Below are positions 9,994 through 17,531 of a DNA stretch of 64,000 nucleotides, piece by piece. The DNA lies in assembly GCF_004309355.1 (NCBI RefSeq), contig NZ_BJCC01000024.1:48565-112564 (forward strand), in the 5' to 3' direction. A program made the position numbers and the translations under genes. The stretch comes from Enterococcus florum (GTDB taxonomy: Bacteria; Bacillota; Bacilli; Lactobacillales; Enterococcaceae). Each line of letters opens with the position of its first letter. Position 1 is the stretch's first letter. The notes beneath the pieces are model-generated. The model searched no databases, was not told the origin of the DNA, and saw nothing but the letters and a program-made list of their open reading frames with translations.

Positions 9994-10749
9994 ATGGACA
10001 TTGAAACCAGGGCCCGAGCCTATTCTTCAGAATTAAGTACCACAGATAAAGAGATTCTGGCTTACATCTTAAATCATAAAGCAGCGATCATATCGATGGG
10101 CGTCAGTGAATTATCTAAGAAGGTCCACGTCTCCAATTCTTCGATTGTTCGCTTGACCAAAAAGCTGAAATTTAAAGGTTTTTCAGAAATGAAATTTTAT
10201 TTAGAACAGTCACTCAAGGTGAAAACAGAGGAACCCACTCAAAGTACACTGGATTTGCAAACAAAGGATTTGGAGCAGACACAGCGGTTGCTGCAGCAAA
10301 CGGATTTTAGCGAGCTGGTGGAAAAGATGTATCAGGCCGAAACGATTTATTGTTACGGGACTGGTTTTTCTCAGAAAAACTCGCTGTCGGAACTGTCACA
10401 AGCCATGATGTATATGAATAAACGAGTATTATCTTTTCCAGCAAAACGAGAATTCGACATGAATATGCCGCTGATTACACAAAAAGACCTCGTGATCATC
10501 CTTTCCTTAACTGGAGAGACCGATGAAATCAAAGAGAATATACACATGCTGAAGCTGCGCAGCATTCCATTGGTATCGATCACCAATCTTGCAAAAAACT
10601 ATTTAGCAGAGCAAGCCGATTTTAACTTGTTTTATGCCGCCACACCGTTTCCTGGCATCGCTAATCAGCAGGAAAGCTTTTATTCATTTATCTCTTTAAA
10701 ATTAGTCATTGACACATTGATTAGGAAATATTTTGAACGGTTAGAATGA
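9994..10749 (+). CDS. RpiR/MurR-family regulator (GlvR-like)
   Basis: A 251-residue RpiR-family protein. The N-terminal helix-turn-helix (about residues 15-75) has the recognition segment VSELSKKVHVSNSSIVRLTKKL. The C-terminal SIS domain (about 105-245) shows YCYGTGFSQKNS and LSLTGET, the phospho-sugar binding loops. The position between PTS IICB and the small membrane gene matches malR/glvR, an activator responding to maltose-6-phosphate in Bacillus subtilis; this role is carried over by analogy. The spacing of 42 bases to the IICB gene and the AAAGGGTG site suggest cotranscription. Confidence 0.88.
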   Translation: MDIETRARAYSSELSTTDKEILAYILNHKAAIISMGVSELSKKVHVSNSSIVRLTKKLKFKGFSEMKFYLEQSLKVKTEEPTQSTLDLQTKDLEQTQRLLQQTDFSELVEKMYQAETIYCYGTGFSQKNSLSELSQAMMYMNKRVLSFPAKREFDMNMPLITQKDLVIILSLTGETDEIKENIHMLKLRSIPLVSITNLAKNYLAEQADFNLFYAATPFPGIANQQESFYSFISLKLVIDTLIRKYFERLE

Positions 10750-10761
10750 AAGGGGACCACC

Positions 10762-11187
10762 ATGTACCAATCGATGATTCAACGCATTTCCACAAAGCAG
10801 TTGACCGGATTTTTGATTTTTTTCTGGTCATTGACCATGATCGCCTCGGGACTTTGGCTCTTTTTGCAGGTTCAGCAGCAGGGATTAGTCACCCTATTGC
10901 AGCATTCTGTATTTGCTTTGTATATTTTCTTGCTCCTATTTTTATCGCTTCTGAAGCTGCTGGTATTGGTTCAGTTCCAATCTACCGTATTTAGTGCAAC
11001 TGTTCTTTTGCTGGTGGAGCTATTATCGTTGAATCTCATGATGATTTTGCCGCTTTGGCTGTTGCGAAATCGCATGTCGAATCAAGAAAAGCATCGATCA
11101 GTGCAGGATATCTGCCTCTTAGTCTTGTTGTTGGCAGCCGTACTTTTGCAACTACTGCTGCTTCTGCAACTTTGTCAGTTAAACTAA
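10762..11187 (+). CDS. Small four-helix membrane protein of the alpha-glucoside operon
   Basis: A 141-residue, very leucine-rich protein with four likely membrane segments (about residues 18-40, 48-70, 76-98 and 115-138) and only short loops. I do not recognise a family. It starts at the ATG at 10762 behind AAAGGGG, 12 bases after the RpiR gene and 15 bases before the PTS IIA gene, so it belongs to the operon. Glv/mal operons of Bacillus have no such gene. A helper for the permease is one guess; nothing in the sequence proves it. A competing frame at 10746 lacks a ribosome site. Confidence 0.65.
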   Translation: MYQSMIQRISTKQLTGFLIFFWSLTMIASGLWLFLQVQQQGLVTLLQHSVFALYIFLLLFLSLLKLLVLVQFQSTVFSATVLLLVELLSLNLMMILPLWLLRNRMSNQEKHRSVQDICLLVLLLAAVLLQLLLLLQLCQLN

Positions 11188-11202
11188 AAAAGGAGGAAGC
11201 GT

Positions 11203-11664
11203 ATGTTCAATAAATTATTCAAAAAGAAAACCTCTGTTTACCAACCCGTCTCTGGGACAGTCATTTCCTTACAGGAGGTCGACGATGAAGTCTTCTCCAG
11301 TGAAATGATGGGGATAGGCTTTGCTGTCAGACCAGATAGCAGTGAAATCGTTTCTCCGATTGCGGGAACGATCGATAGTATTTTTCCGACGAAACATGCC
11401 TTCACGATGAAGGGGCCGCAGGGAATCGAGCTGCTAGTCCATATTGGAACAGATACCGTCGAACTAAACGGTGAAGGCTTTGAACTGTTGGTCAAAGCAG
11501 GCGATCAAGTGGCTGCGCAACAGTCCATTATGAACGTTGATTTCAAAGCAATAAAAGAGGCAGGAAAGGGGACCGAGGTTATGGTGGTTTTTCCTAATCT
11601 TGAAAAAAACCGAAACGAACAATTCGACGTATCCAATCAGAGAACATTGGTAGCCGAATTGTAA
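11203..11664 (+). CDS. PTS glucose-type IIA component
   Basis: A 153-residue soluble IIA of the Glc family. It contains the phosphorylation site LLVHIGTDTVELNG, whose His is near residue 87, and the second conserved His in TKHAFTM near residue 66. The VSGTVISLQEVDDEVFSSEMMG start is typical. It would pass phosphate from HPr to the IIB domain of the GlvC-like permease encoded upstream. AAAGGAGGAAGC precedes the ATG. It is the last gene of the operon and a terminator follows. Confidence 0.93.
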   Translation: MFNKLFKKKTSVYQPVSGTVISLQEVDDEVFSSEMMGIGFAVRPDSSEIVSPIAGTIDSIFPTKHAFTMKGPQGIELLVHIGTDTVELNGEGFELLVKAGDQVAAQQSIMNVDFKAIKEAGKGTEVMVVFPNLEKNRNEQFDVSNQRTLVAEL

Positions 11665-11679
11665 AAGAAAATAGGAGAA

Positions 11680-11722
11680 AAACCGATCGAGGGCTTATTA
11701 CAAGCACTCGGTCGGTTTTTTG
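11680..11722 (+). terminator. Terminator of the alpha-glucoside operon
   Basis: AAACCGA and CGAG/GC segments pair with GC/CTCG and TCGGTTT around a nine-base loop, followed by six T residues. It may also serve the convergent MFS gene. Confidence 0.8.
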
Positions 11723-11745
11723 GTCAATCCATCGTAAAAGATTAT

Positions 11746-12987
11746 TTATTCAGGCAAGTTTTTGCCTTTTTTAATGACGTTTGAAAGGATCATACAAGAT
11801 ACGATACAGCCAACCGCCATCACGATCGCGTAAATGAACATCATGTTAAAGCCAGTTTTCCCCTGATTGTTGTCCAACCAGCCGCCGATCATAGTGTACA
11901 TGAAAATATCCGGCGTATACCCAAGACAAGATACGATTCCGGAAACACGCCCGGTTTTTGACATCGGAATTCCTGCGTCATCGATAATTGCAAAATATTG
12001 GCTGCGCAACAGGTAAATAAAGAACATACCGGCAACGAAATTTCCCAAAATGATCGGCAATAATGAAGCGTTAGGCGGCAACACCAGGAACAAACCATAA
12101 GAAGCAGCAGTCAGAGCTGCACCACCAATGATCACCTTCAAACGAGAACCGATTTTATCTGCTAAAAAGCCGCCGATGATTCCGCCGAACGCTTGGATAA
12201 TATAACGTGTTCCTCCTAAAGTAGAACCACCAGCTACCGATAATCCATACACATTGATCGCCAATGTGTTGATGTAGCCGAAGATACCGTACAAGCTGTA
12301 CCCAAAGAATACAATTGCGACCAGCAACCAAACGCGGGGTAAAGCCAGTTGCTTGAAGGTGCCGAGAATCACGTCTTTCAATGGTTCGACATTGTCTTCA
12401 CGGGCCGTATCTTCAATGATAAACCAATTTAAAATTCCAATAATAATAACAACAATAGCACACGTCCGAATCGCCCAAGCTGTGCCGAGAATATCGTTGG
12501 CAAAACGTCCATACACGGCAGTCATCCCAAATACCAGCAGAGCATTTAAAATTCCCCGCAGACCTTCCTGCAGCCCGAATAGACGGCCTTGTTCAGAAGA
12601 GTCTCCCAGCATCCGCGTAGCTTTGATCATCGCAGACCAATAGGTGATGATTGTCGATACTCCCATTAAAATGAAGATCAAACGAGCGGTATTAAAAGAC
12701 GGGAATGTAGAAAACCAGATCCCTAAAGCACCAGTGGCTAAAAAGGAGATTGTCAACAGCTTGCGGGCAGAAAACTTGTCCGCCACCATTCCGCCTACAA
12801 AATAGGAAAAGGTCGCCATCGTGGCATAGCCAGAAGACAGCATCCCCATTTGGGCGTTGCTCAAGTTCATGGCTTTCTGGATTGGTACGTAAAAGGTTTC
12901 CCGGATATAAGGCAATTGGAAAATAATTCCTGCTCCGGCGGCTAAGAGAAGTAGCGTCCCATATTTTTTCACAAAATCTTTATTCAT
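11746..12987 (-). CDS. MFS transporter resembling YihN/YqcE
   Basis: A 413-residue twelve-segment carrier. Loop 2-3 carries VADKFSARKL, a variant of the MFS signature; loop 8-9 carries ADKIGSRLK. The general look, including IPYIRETFYVPIQKAMNLSNAQMG-like opening residues, resembles the YihN/YqcE subgroup of sugar-type carriers. The start is the ATG at 12987 behind AGGGG, not the earlier in-frame codon at 13059. It is read away from the opuC-like operon. E. coli yqcE stands beside a ygcE-type kinase and ygcW-type SDR; homologues of both lie 8-10 kb away here, so this may be the carrier for that pathway. That link is inference. Confidence 0.82.
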   Translation of the reverse strand: MNKDFVKKYGTLLLLAAGAGIIFQLPYIRETFYVPIQKAMNLSNAQMGMLSSGYATMATFSYFVGGMVADKFSARKLLTISFLATGALGIWFSTFPSFNTARLIFILMGVSTIITYWSAMIKATRMLGDSSEQGRLFGLQEGLRGILNALLVFGMTAVYGRFANDILGTAWAIRTCAIVVIIIGILNWFIIEDTAREDNVEPLKDVILGTFKQLALPRVWLLVAIVFFGYSLYGIFGYINTLAINVYGLSVAGGSTLGGTRYIIQAFGGIIGGFLADKIGSRLKVIIGGAALTAASYGLFLVLPPNASLLPIILGNFVAGMFFIYLLRSQYFAIIDDAGIPMSKTGRVSGIVSCLGYTPDIFMYTMIGGWLDNNQGKTGFNMMFIYAIVMAVGCIVSCMILSNVIKKGKNLPE

Positions 12988-13100
12988 CAATGTTTCCCCT
13001 CCAACATGTATTTTTTGTCGAAAAAAATTACGACAAATCGGTCCGTAATTCGGCACCAATAGTTTGCCGCTACACTTCTCTAGTCTCTAGTAACACGTTT

Positions 13101-13129
13101 AGTGTAAAGGCTTTCCATTTTTATGTCAA
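13101..13129 (-). promoter_or_regulatory. Promoter of the YqcE-like MFS gene
   Basis: On the minus strand a -35 TTGACA (13129-13124) and -10 TACACT (13106-13101) are exactly 17 bases apart. The spacer contains TGGAAAGCCTTT, similar to the TTGGAAAGTTTTCC repeats in front of the ETF operon, so both promoters might be controlled by the same RpiR protein. Confidence 0.6.
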
Positions 13130-13186
13130 CGGTTTTATTATAATAAAATATTCAGCAAATTATAATCTTATTTTAATTTAATGGGG

Positions 13187-13215
13187 TTGAAAAAGATTGT
13201 GAATGGCTATATTCT
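13187..13215 (+). promoter_or_regulatory. Promoter of the opuC-like operon
   Basis: -35 TTGAAA (13187-13192) and -10 TATTCT (13210-13215) with a 17-base spacer, 55 bases upstream of the start codon. Osmotic control is usual in this family but not visible here. Confidence 0.5.
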
Positions 13216-13269
13216 GAGGATGATACAGAAAATTTTACCCAAAATATTTTTATTAAAGGAAAATGAGAT

Positions 13270-14382
13270 ATGATAAAATTTGAGCAGGTAGACAAGAAAT
13301 ACGGTGATAATTTTGCGTTGAAACAGATAGATCTTGAGATCAATCAGGGTGAATTTGTCTGTGTGATCGGCACCAGCGGAAGCGGAAAAACAACACTGAT
13401 GCGCATGATCAATCGGATGAATGAGCCGACGCAGGGAAAGGTTTTGATCGATGGAGAAGACGTGCAGACCTATGATGAAGTGGAATTAAGACGCAAGATC
13501 GGCTATGTGATCCAGAACATCGGGTTGTTTCCGCACATGACCATTCGCGAAAATATTTTGATTGTGCCAAAACTACTAAAGTGGACGGAGGCGCAAAAGG
13601 CTGGTATTGCAGAGGAATTGATTCAAAAAATTGAATTGCCTTTAGACTATTTAAACCTGCGACCGAAAAATCTTTCTGGCGGTCAGCAGCAGCGAATTGG
13701 CGTGATTCGAGCATTGGCAGCGGACCAGGCGATTCTTTTAATGGATGAACCTTTTGGTGCATTGGACCCGATTACCCGAGAATCGTTGCAGGAGCTGATC
13801 AAAAAATTACAAGCTGATATGAACAAAACCATCGTGTTTGTGACTCATGATATGGATGAAGCGTTGAAGCTGTCAGATCGAATCGTAATCATGGACAAGG
13901 GAGAAATCATCCAATGCGATACACCAGAACATATTGTCCAGCACCCTGTCAACGAATTTGTAGAAACCTTAATAGGTAAAAATACCAAGTGGAAAAGTTT
14001 CCATGATGCATCTCTTGCTGTTCGCGATATTATGCAAACGGATACATCCGATATTGGACCGGAACAGACGTTGATCGAGGCATTGGAACAAATGGACGCA
14101 AAGCAAGTTGATCACTTATGGGTTGTTGACCAGCACCACCTTCTTTTAGGGATGCTTCAGCGGTCAGCTATTTCACAAACTACTTTAGCAACTGGGACTG
14201 TTCAGCAGCAGATGCAGCCGATAATTGACAACATTACTGTAGAAGAGACAGTTAACGAACTGGTCTATCGCTTTTTGCAAACACAGCAAAACATACTGCC
14301 AGTGATTGATGCGCAAAATCAATTGGTCGGACAGGTCACGAGAGAATCAATAGCCGAGATGATCTACGAGCAGATGGGATAG
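13270..14382 (+). CDS. Osmoprotectant ABC transporter ATP-binding protein (OpuCA-like)
   Basis: A 370-residue ATPase of the glycine betaine/carnitine/choline uptake family. Walker A is GTSGSGKTT (about residues 35-43), the signature LSGGQQQR is near 139 and Walker B ILLMDEP near 158. Two CBS domains fill residues 250-370; in this family they sense ionic strength and gate transport. It heads a four-gene unit with two permeases and a binding protein. The ribosome site is AAAGGA, at a slightly long distance. The substrate is most likely a quaternary amine such as carnitine or betaine. Confidence 0.92.
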   Translation: MIKFEQVDKKYGDNFALKQIDLEINQGEFVCVIGTSGSGKTTLMRMINRMNEPTQGKVLIDGEDVQTYDEVELRRKIGYVIQNIGLFPHMTIRENILIVPKLLKWTEAQKAGIAEELIQKIELPLDYLNLRPKNLSGGQQQRIGVIRALAADQAILLMDEPFGALDPITRESLQELIKKLQADMNKTIVFVTHDMDEALKLSDRIVIMDKGEIIQCDTPEHIVQHPVNEFVETLIGKNTKWKSFHDASLAVRDIMQTDTSDIGPEQTLIEALEQMDAKQVDHLWVVDQHHLLLGMLQRSAISQTTLATGTVQQQMQPIIDNITVEETVNELVYRFLQTQQNILPVIDAQNQLVGQVTRESIAEMIYEQMG

Positions 14383-14391
14383 GTGAAACAG

Positions 14392-15018
14392 ATGATGGAC
14401 TTTTTAACGAACTACGGTGGTCAACTATTGCTAAAGACGTGGGAACATCTTTATATTTCCGCCTTGTCTGTGGCACTAGGAATTATAGTTGCAATTCCGT
14501 TGGGAGCACTTTTATCAAGAGGAAGGAAAGTATCAGATGTTGTGATGCGGATTGTTGGATTTTTGCAAACCGTTCCGTCATTGGCGCTGCTGTCGCTGAT
14601 GATTCCTGTTTTTGGAATCGGCAAGGCACCTGCGATCGCTGCATTGTTTCTTTATTCACTACTGCCGATTTTAAGAAACACATATGCTGGATTGACCAAT
14701 GTGGATGTACTTTACGCGGACGTCGCGAAGGGTATGGGCATGTCTTCAATTCAAAGCTTGATTCAAGTGGAACTGCCTCTGGCTTTGAGCGTGATCATGG
14801 CTGGGATTCGAATTTCGTGTGTTTATGTGATCTCGTGGACGACCTTGGCTGCCTACATCGGTGGCGGCGGACTGGGGGATTTCATTTTCCAAGGATTGAC
14901 ACTTTATCGGACGGACCTTCTATTAATGGGAACGATTCCGGTAACATTGCTGGCTCTGATCATTGATTTTTTGCTCAAGAAACTGGAGCAAGCAATGGAC
15001 AAACGTGTGAGAGGGTGA
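14392..15018 (+). CDS. Osmoprotectant ABC transporter permease (OpuCB-like)
   Basis: A permease of about 208 residues with five to six membrane segments and the BPD_transp_1 fold. The EAA-like loop is ADVAKGMGMSSIQSL near residues 109-123. The frame can open with a GTG at 14383 directly after the ATPase stop, but AGGTGA at 14381-14386 is well placed for the ATG at 14392, which I prefer. It is translationally coupled to the ATPase gene and forms the membrane channel with the second permease at 15935. Confidence 0.9.
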   Translation: MMDFLTNYGGQLLLKTWEHLYISALSVALGIIVAIPLGALLSRGRKVSDVVMRIVGFLQTVPSLALLSLMIPVFGIGKAPAIAALFLYSLLPILRNTYAGLTNVDVLYADVAKGMGMSSIQSLIQVELPLALSVIMAGIRISCVYVISWTTLAAYIGGGGLGDFIFQGLTLYRTDLLLMGTIPVTLLALIIDFLLKKLEQAMDKRVRG

Positions 15019-15022
15019 AGAT

Positions 15023-15934
15023 ATGATAAAAAAAATCGCACTCAGTGCTGGACTGATTTTGTTGTCGCTCTTTCTGGCTATCCGCGGCTTTTCCAATCAA
15101 ACCGAGGAAACGATCACGGTTTCCGGCGGAGTGACTTCAGAAAGTCAAATCATCGGCAATATGATCGTGGAGCTGTTAAAAGCGGAGACGGATCATGATG
15201 TGAAATTCCTCAACAATCTTGTGTCGGCTCAGGTCAATCAAGTTGCAATGGAACGCAAGGAGTTAAGCATCGCTTCAGTCCGCTATACTGGAACTGATTT
15301 AGTCACCACGTTAGGCTTGCCGATCATCAAGGAGCCTGAAAAGGCCCTGTCCACAGTCCAAAAGGAATTTCAAGAACGCTATCAACAAACTTGGTTTCCA
15401 AGCTACGGCTTTGCCAATCAGTTTACATTTATGGTGACCAGAGAAACGGCTGAAAAATACCAGCTGGAAAAAGTCAGCGACCTGCAAACGTACGCCGGTG
15501 ATTTTACACTTGGAACGGATCAAGGCTGGTACGAACGTGAAAATGATGGCTACCAAGCTTTTTCCAAAATGTACGGGATGGACTTCAAACGTGTTTTCCC
15601 TATGCAGATCGGGCTATTGTATGATGCGGTTTATGCCGGAGAGTTCGATGTGATCTTAGGCTATTCGACAGATGGCCGAATCAGTGCCTACGATCTCGTC
15701 ATGCTGGAGGATGACCGAGTGTTCTTTCCACCGTATACCTGCAGCATGGTGGTAGATAATGATGTGCTGAAAAGATACCCGGACATTCAAGCGATCCTTA
15801 GCAGATTGAATGGTAAGATCGACACAGAAACCATGCAGCGTATGAATTACCAGTCTGATGGTGAACGGATCGAGCCGAAGATCGTGGCGCAGCAATTTTT
15901 AGAAAAACACAATTATTTTCGGGAGGACAAGTAG
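15023..15934 (+). CDS. Osmoprotectant substrate-binding protein (OpuCC-like), no lipobox
   Basis: A 303-residue OpuAC-type solute receptor. The N-terminus is a basic start followed by one hydrophobic stretch (about residues 5-22) and then FSNQTEE. The mature part begins with VSGGVTSESQIIGNM, typical of quaternary-amine receptors, and aromatic residues for cation-pi binding are spread through the sequence (WF, GWYE, FFPPYTC). Unlike classical OpuCC proteins there is no cysteine at the end of the hydrophobic stretch, so it cannot be lipidated and is either anchored by an uncleaved helix or secreted. The gene starts 4 bases after the permease stop. Confidence 0.9.
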   Translation: MIKKIALSAGLILLSLFLAIRGFSNQTEETITVSGGVTSESQIIGNMIVELLKAETDHDVKFLNNLVSAQVNQVAMERKELSIASVRYTGTDLVTTLGLPIIKEPEKALSTVQKEFQERYQQTWFPSYGFANQFTFMVTRETAEKYQLEKVSDLQTYAGDFTLGTDQGWYERENDGYQAFSKMYGMDFKRVFPMQIGLLYDAVYAGEFDVILGYSTDGRISAYDLVMLEDDRVFFPPYTCSMVVDNDVLKRYPDIQAILSRLNGKIDTETMQRMNYQSDGERIEPKIVAQQFLEKHNYFREDK

Positions 15935-16579
15935 ATGACGGAATTTTTTGTACAATTTGGGCAATACATCACACAAAATGCCTCCTATCTGCTGGAGCAG
16001 ATTCAAACACATTTGTCGACCTCTTTGATTAGTGTGTTGCTGTGTATTTTGATTGGTTTTCCCATCGGGACTTTATTAGATTTATATCCTAAAGCTGTGG
16101 ATTATGTGATCGGCGTGGTCAATATCATCCAAACCGTGCCTTCGATGGCGATGCTGATCATCGTGCTGATTCTGTTTGGACTAGGAACCAAAACAGTGAT
16201 TTTGACGGTGATCATGTATTCGATTCTGCCGATCATCAAAAATACTTATGTCGGCTTAAGCACGGTCGAGCCGATTTATATCGACAGTGCCAAAGGGCTT
16301 GGGATGGACAAATGGCAGATTCTTTTCATGGTCAAAATTCCGTTAGCGCTTCCGGTTATTTTAGCTGGAGTCAAGAACGCACTGGTGCTGGCTGTTGGGA
16401 CGACTACGATCGGTTCCTTTGTCGGGGCAGGCGGATTAGGCGATGTGATCCTCAGAGGCATCAATACTGTTGGCGGAACTTCGATTCTGGTGACAGGGGC
16501 TTTATTATGTACATTGATCGTCTGGCTGTTTGAGCTGCTGATCGACTTGGCCAGCAGACTGGCTCAAGCCAATGACTAA
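15935..16579 (+). CDS. Osmoprotectant ABC transporter permease (OpuCD-like)
   Basis: The second 214-residue permease of the system, with about six membrane segments. The EAA-type loop reads IDSAKGLGMDKWQILF near residues 113-128, and the motif VGTTTIGSFVGAGGLGD near 150 is conserved in this family. Its ATG directly follows the receptor's stop codon and uses GGGAGG inside that gene. The pairing with the permease at 14392 is normal for OpuC/OpuB systems. The operon ends at the shared terminator at 16582-16625. Confidence 0.92.
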   Translation: MTEFFVQFGQYITQNASYLLEQIQTHLSTSLISVLLCILIGFPIGTLLDLYPKAVDYVIGVVNIIQTVPSMAMLIIVLILFGLGTKTVILTVIMYSILPIIKNTYVGLSTVEPIYIDSAKGLGMDKWQILFMVKIPLALPVILAGVKNALVLAVGTTTIGSFVGAGGLGDVILRGINTVGGTSILVTGALLCTLIVWLFELLIDLASRLAQAND

Positions 16580-16581
16580 AA

Positions 16582-16625
16582 AAGAGGAACATTGACCAAA
16601 TGTGCGGTCAGTGTTCCTCTTGCTT
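16582..16625. terminator. Bidirectional terminator between opuC-like operon and RpiR gene
   Basis: AAGAGGAACATTGACC pairs with GGTCAGTGTTCCTCTT around an eight-base loop, almost without mismatch, with A and T tracts outside. The stem overlaps the last bases of the minus-strand RpiR gene, so it serves both convergent units. Confidence 0.88.
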
Positions 16626-17330
16626 TTTGCTTAGTTCTCGGACGACTTCCTCGATGAACATTAGGAGGATCGTTCGGGTTTTTTCATGGGATTGCAGGTC
16701 GCTTTCTTGTTTGGATTTGGTCAAATAAATGATTTCACTGGATTCGATCGACAGCTCAGTGTTGAGTTCTTCGATGATCAGCAGTGATTTGGCCTGTTTG
16801 CGTTTGGCTTCTTCAAATAGAGCATCGAAGCTGGCAAATTTACCCGCCACTGAGAAGACCAGCAGTAGCGAATTGTCCGTTAGCAGATTGGGAATCAGAT
16901 TCGGCTGCGGTGCTCGAATCACATTTTTGTCCAACGTGAAATTCAGCTTGTATTCGAAATATTCCATGCAAATATTGGTCGGTCCATAGCCGAACAGAAT
17001 GATTTTCTCATACTGTCGAATGAGATCGGCGAGGTATTCCACAGAAGAATAATCGAAATTTTCCATGAACTCCTGCACCCGGGCAAATTCTGTCGTCAGT
17101 TTTCTTCGTTTAACCAGCTCTTTCCCCGTTAGGAAGCGAAAATACTCCTTATAGCCCAAAAAACCGAGCTTTTTGACAAATTTGGAAATTTTTGACGTAG
17201 AGACACCGGTCAGTGCAGCGGCCTCAGTGATCGTCATATTGGAGCGGGTCTTGCTTTCTTCGCTTAACGTTTTGTGGATCTGGATCTCTAGGTCATTTAA
17301 GCGTTCTAGCTGTATTCTCATAGCATCCAC
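16608..17330 (-). CDS. RpiR/MurR-family regulator of the ETF operon
   Basis: A 240-residue RpiR-type protein. The helix-turn-helix is within residues 30-75 (TEAAALTGVSTSKISKFVKKLG), and the SIS domain runs from about 95, with LFGYGPTNICMEYFE and LLVFSVAGKFASFD loops that would bind a phospho-sugar. The gene is read away from the FAD dehydrogenase/ETF operon across a 200-base region holding repeated TTGGAAA motifs. That layout makes it the probable local regulator. RpiR proteins may activate or repress, and the sequence does not tell which. AGGTGG precedes the start. Confidence 0.88.
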   Translation of the reverse strand: MDAMRIQLERLNDLEIQIHKTLSEESKTRSNMTITEAAALTGVSTSKISKFVKKLGFLGYKEYFRFLTGKELVKRRKLTTEFARVQEFMENFDYSSVEYLADLIRQYEKIILFGYGPTNICMEYFEYKLNFTLDKNVIRAPQPNLIPNLLTDNSLLLVFSVAGKFASFDALFEEAKRKQAKSLLIIEELNTELSIESSEIIYLTKSKQESDLQSHEKTRTILLMFIEEVVRELSKKQEEH

Positions 17331-17386
17331 CTCATCATTGATTGCTTGTTAAGAGTACCATATCGACTGTGAAAAAAGCAAGAATA

Positions 17387-17477
17387 TTGGAAAGTTTTCC
17401 ATATATTATCGTTTAATTGAAATTAATTGGAAAATTTAATCAAATTTTAATGACGCGGACGGAAATTTTCTCTATAC
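17387..17477. promoter_or_regulatory. Repeated TTGGAAA motifs and promoter of the ETF operon
   Basis: TTGGAAAGTTTTCCA (17387-17401) is a near-perfect dyad, TTGGAAAATTTAATC (17427-17441) repeats its left half 40 bases on, and GGAAATTTTC (17461-17470) follows. A -10 TATACT is at 17472-17477. The 40-base spacing puts the first two sites nearly on one face of the helix. They are candidate sites for the divergent RpiR protein. Confidence 0.5.
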
Positions 17478-17486
17478 TAAAGCTCG

Positions 17487-17506
17487 TAAGAAAAAACGCT
17501 TTCTTA
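17487..17506. promoter_or_regulatory. cre-like dyad in the ETF operon leader
   Basis: TAAGAAA and TTTCTTA arms flank AAACGC. The core AAACGCTTTC resembles a catabolite response element, but the outer positions differ in three places, so CcpA control is only possible. It lies just downstream of the -10. Confidence 0.35.
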
Positions 17507-17531
17507 AAAAAATAGGAATGGAGCAGATGGA

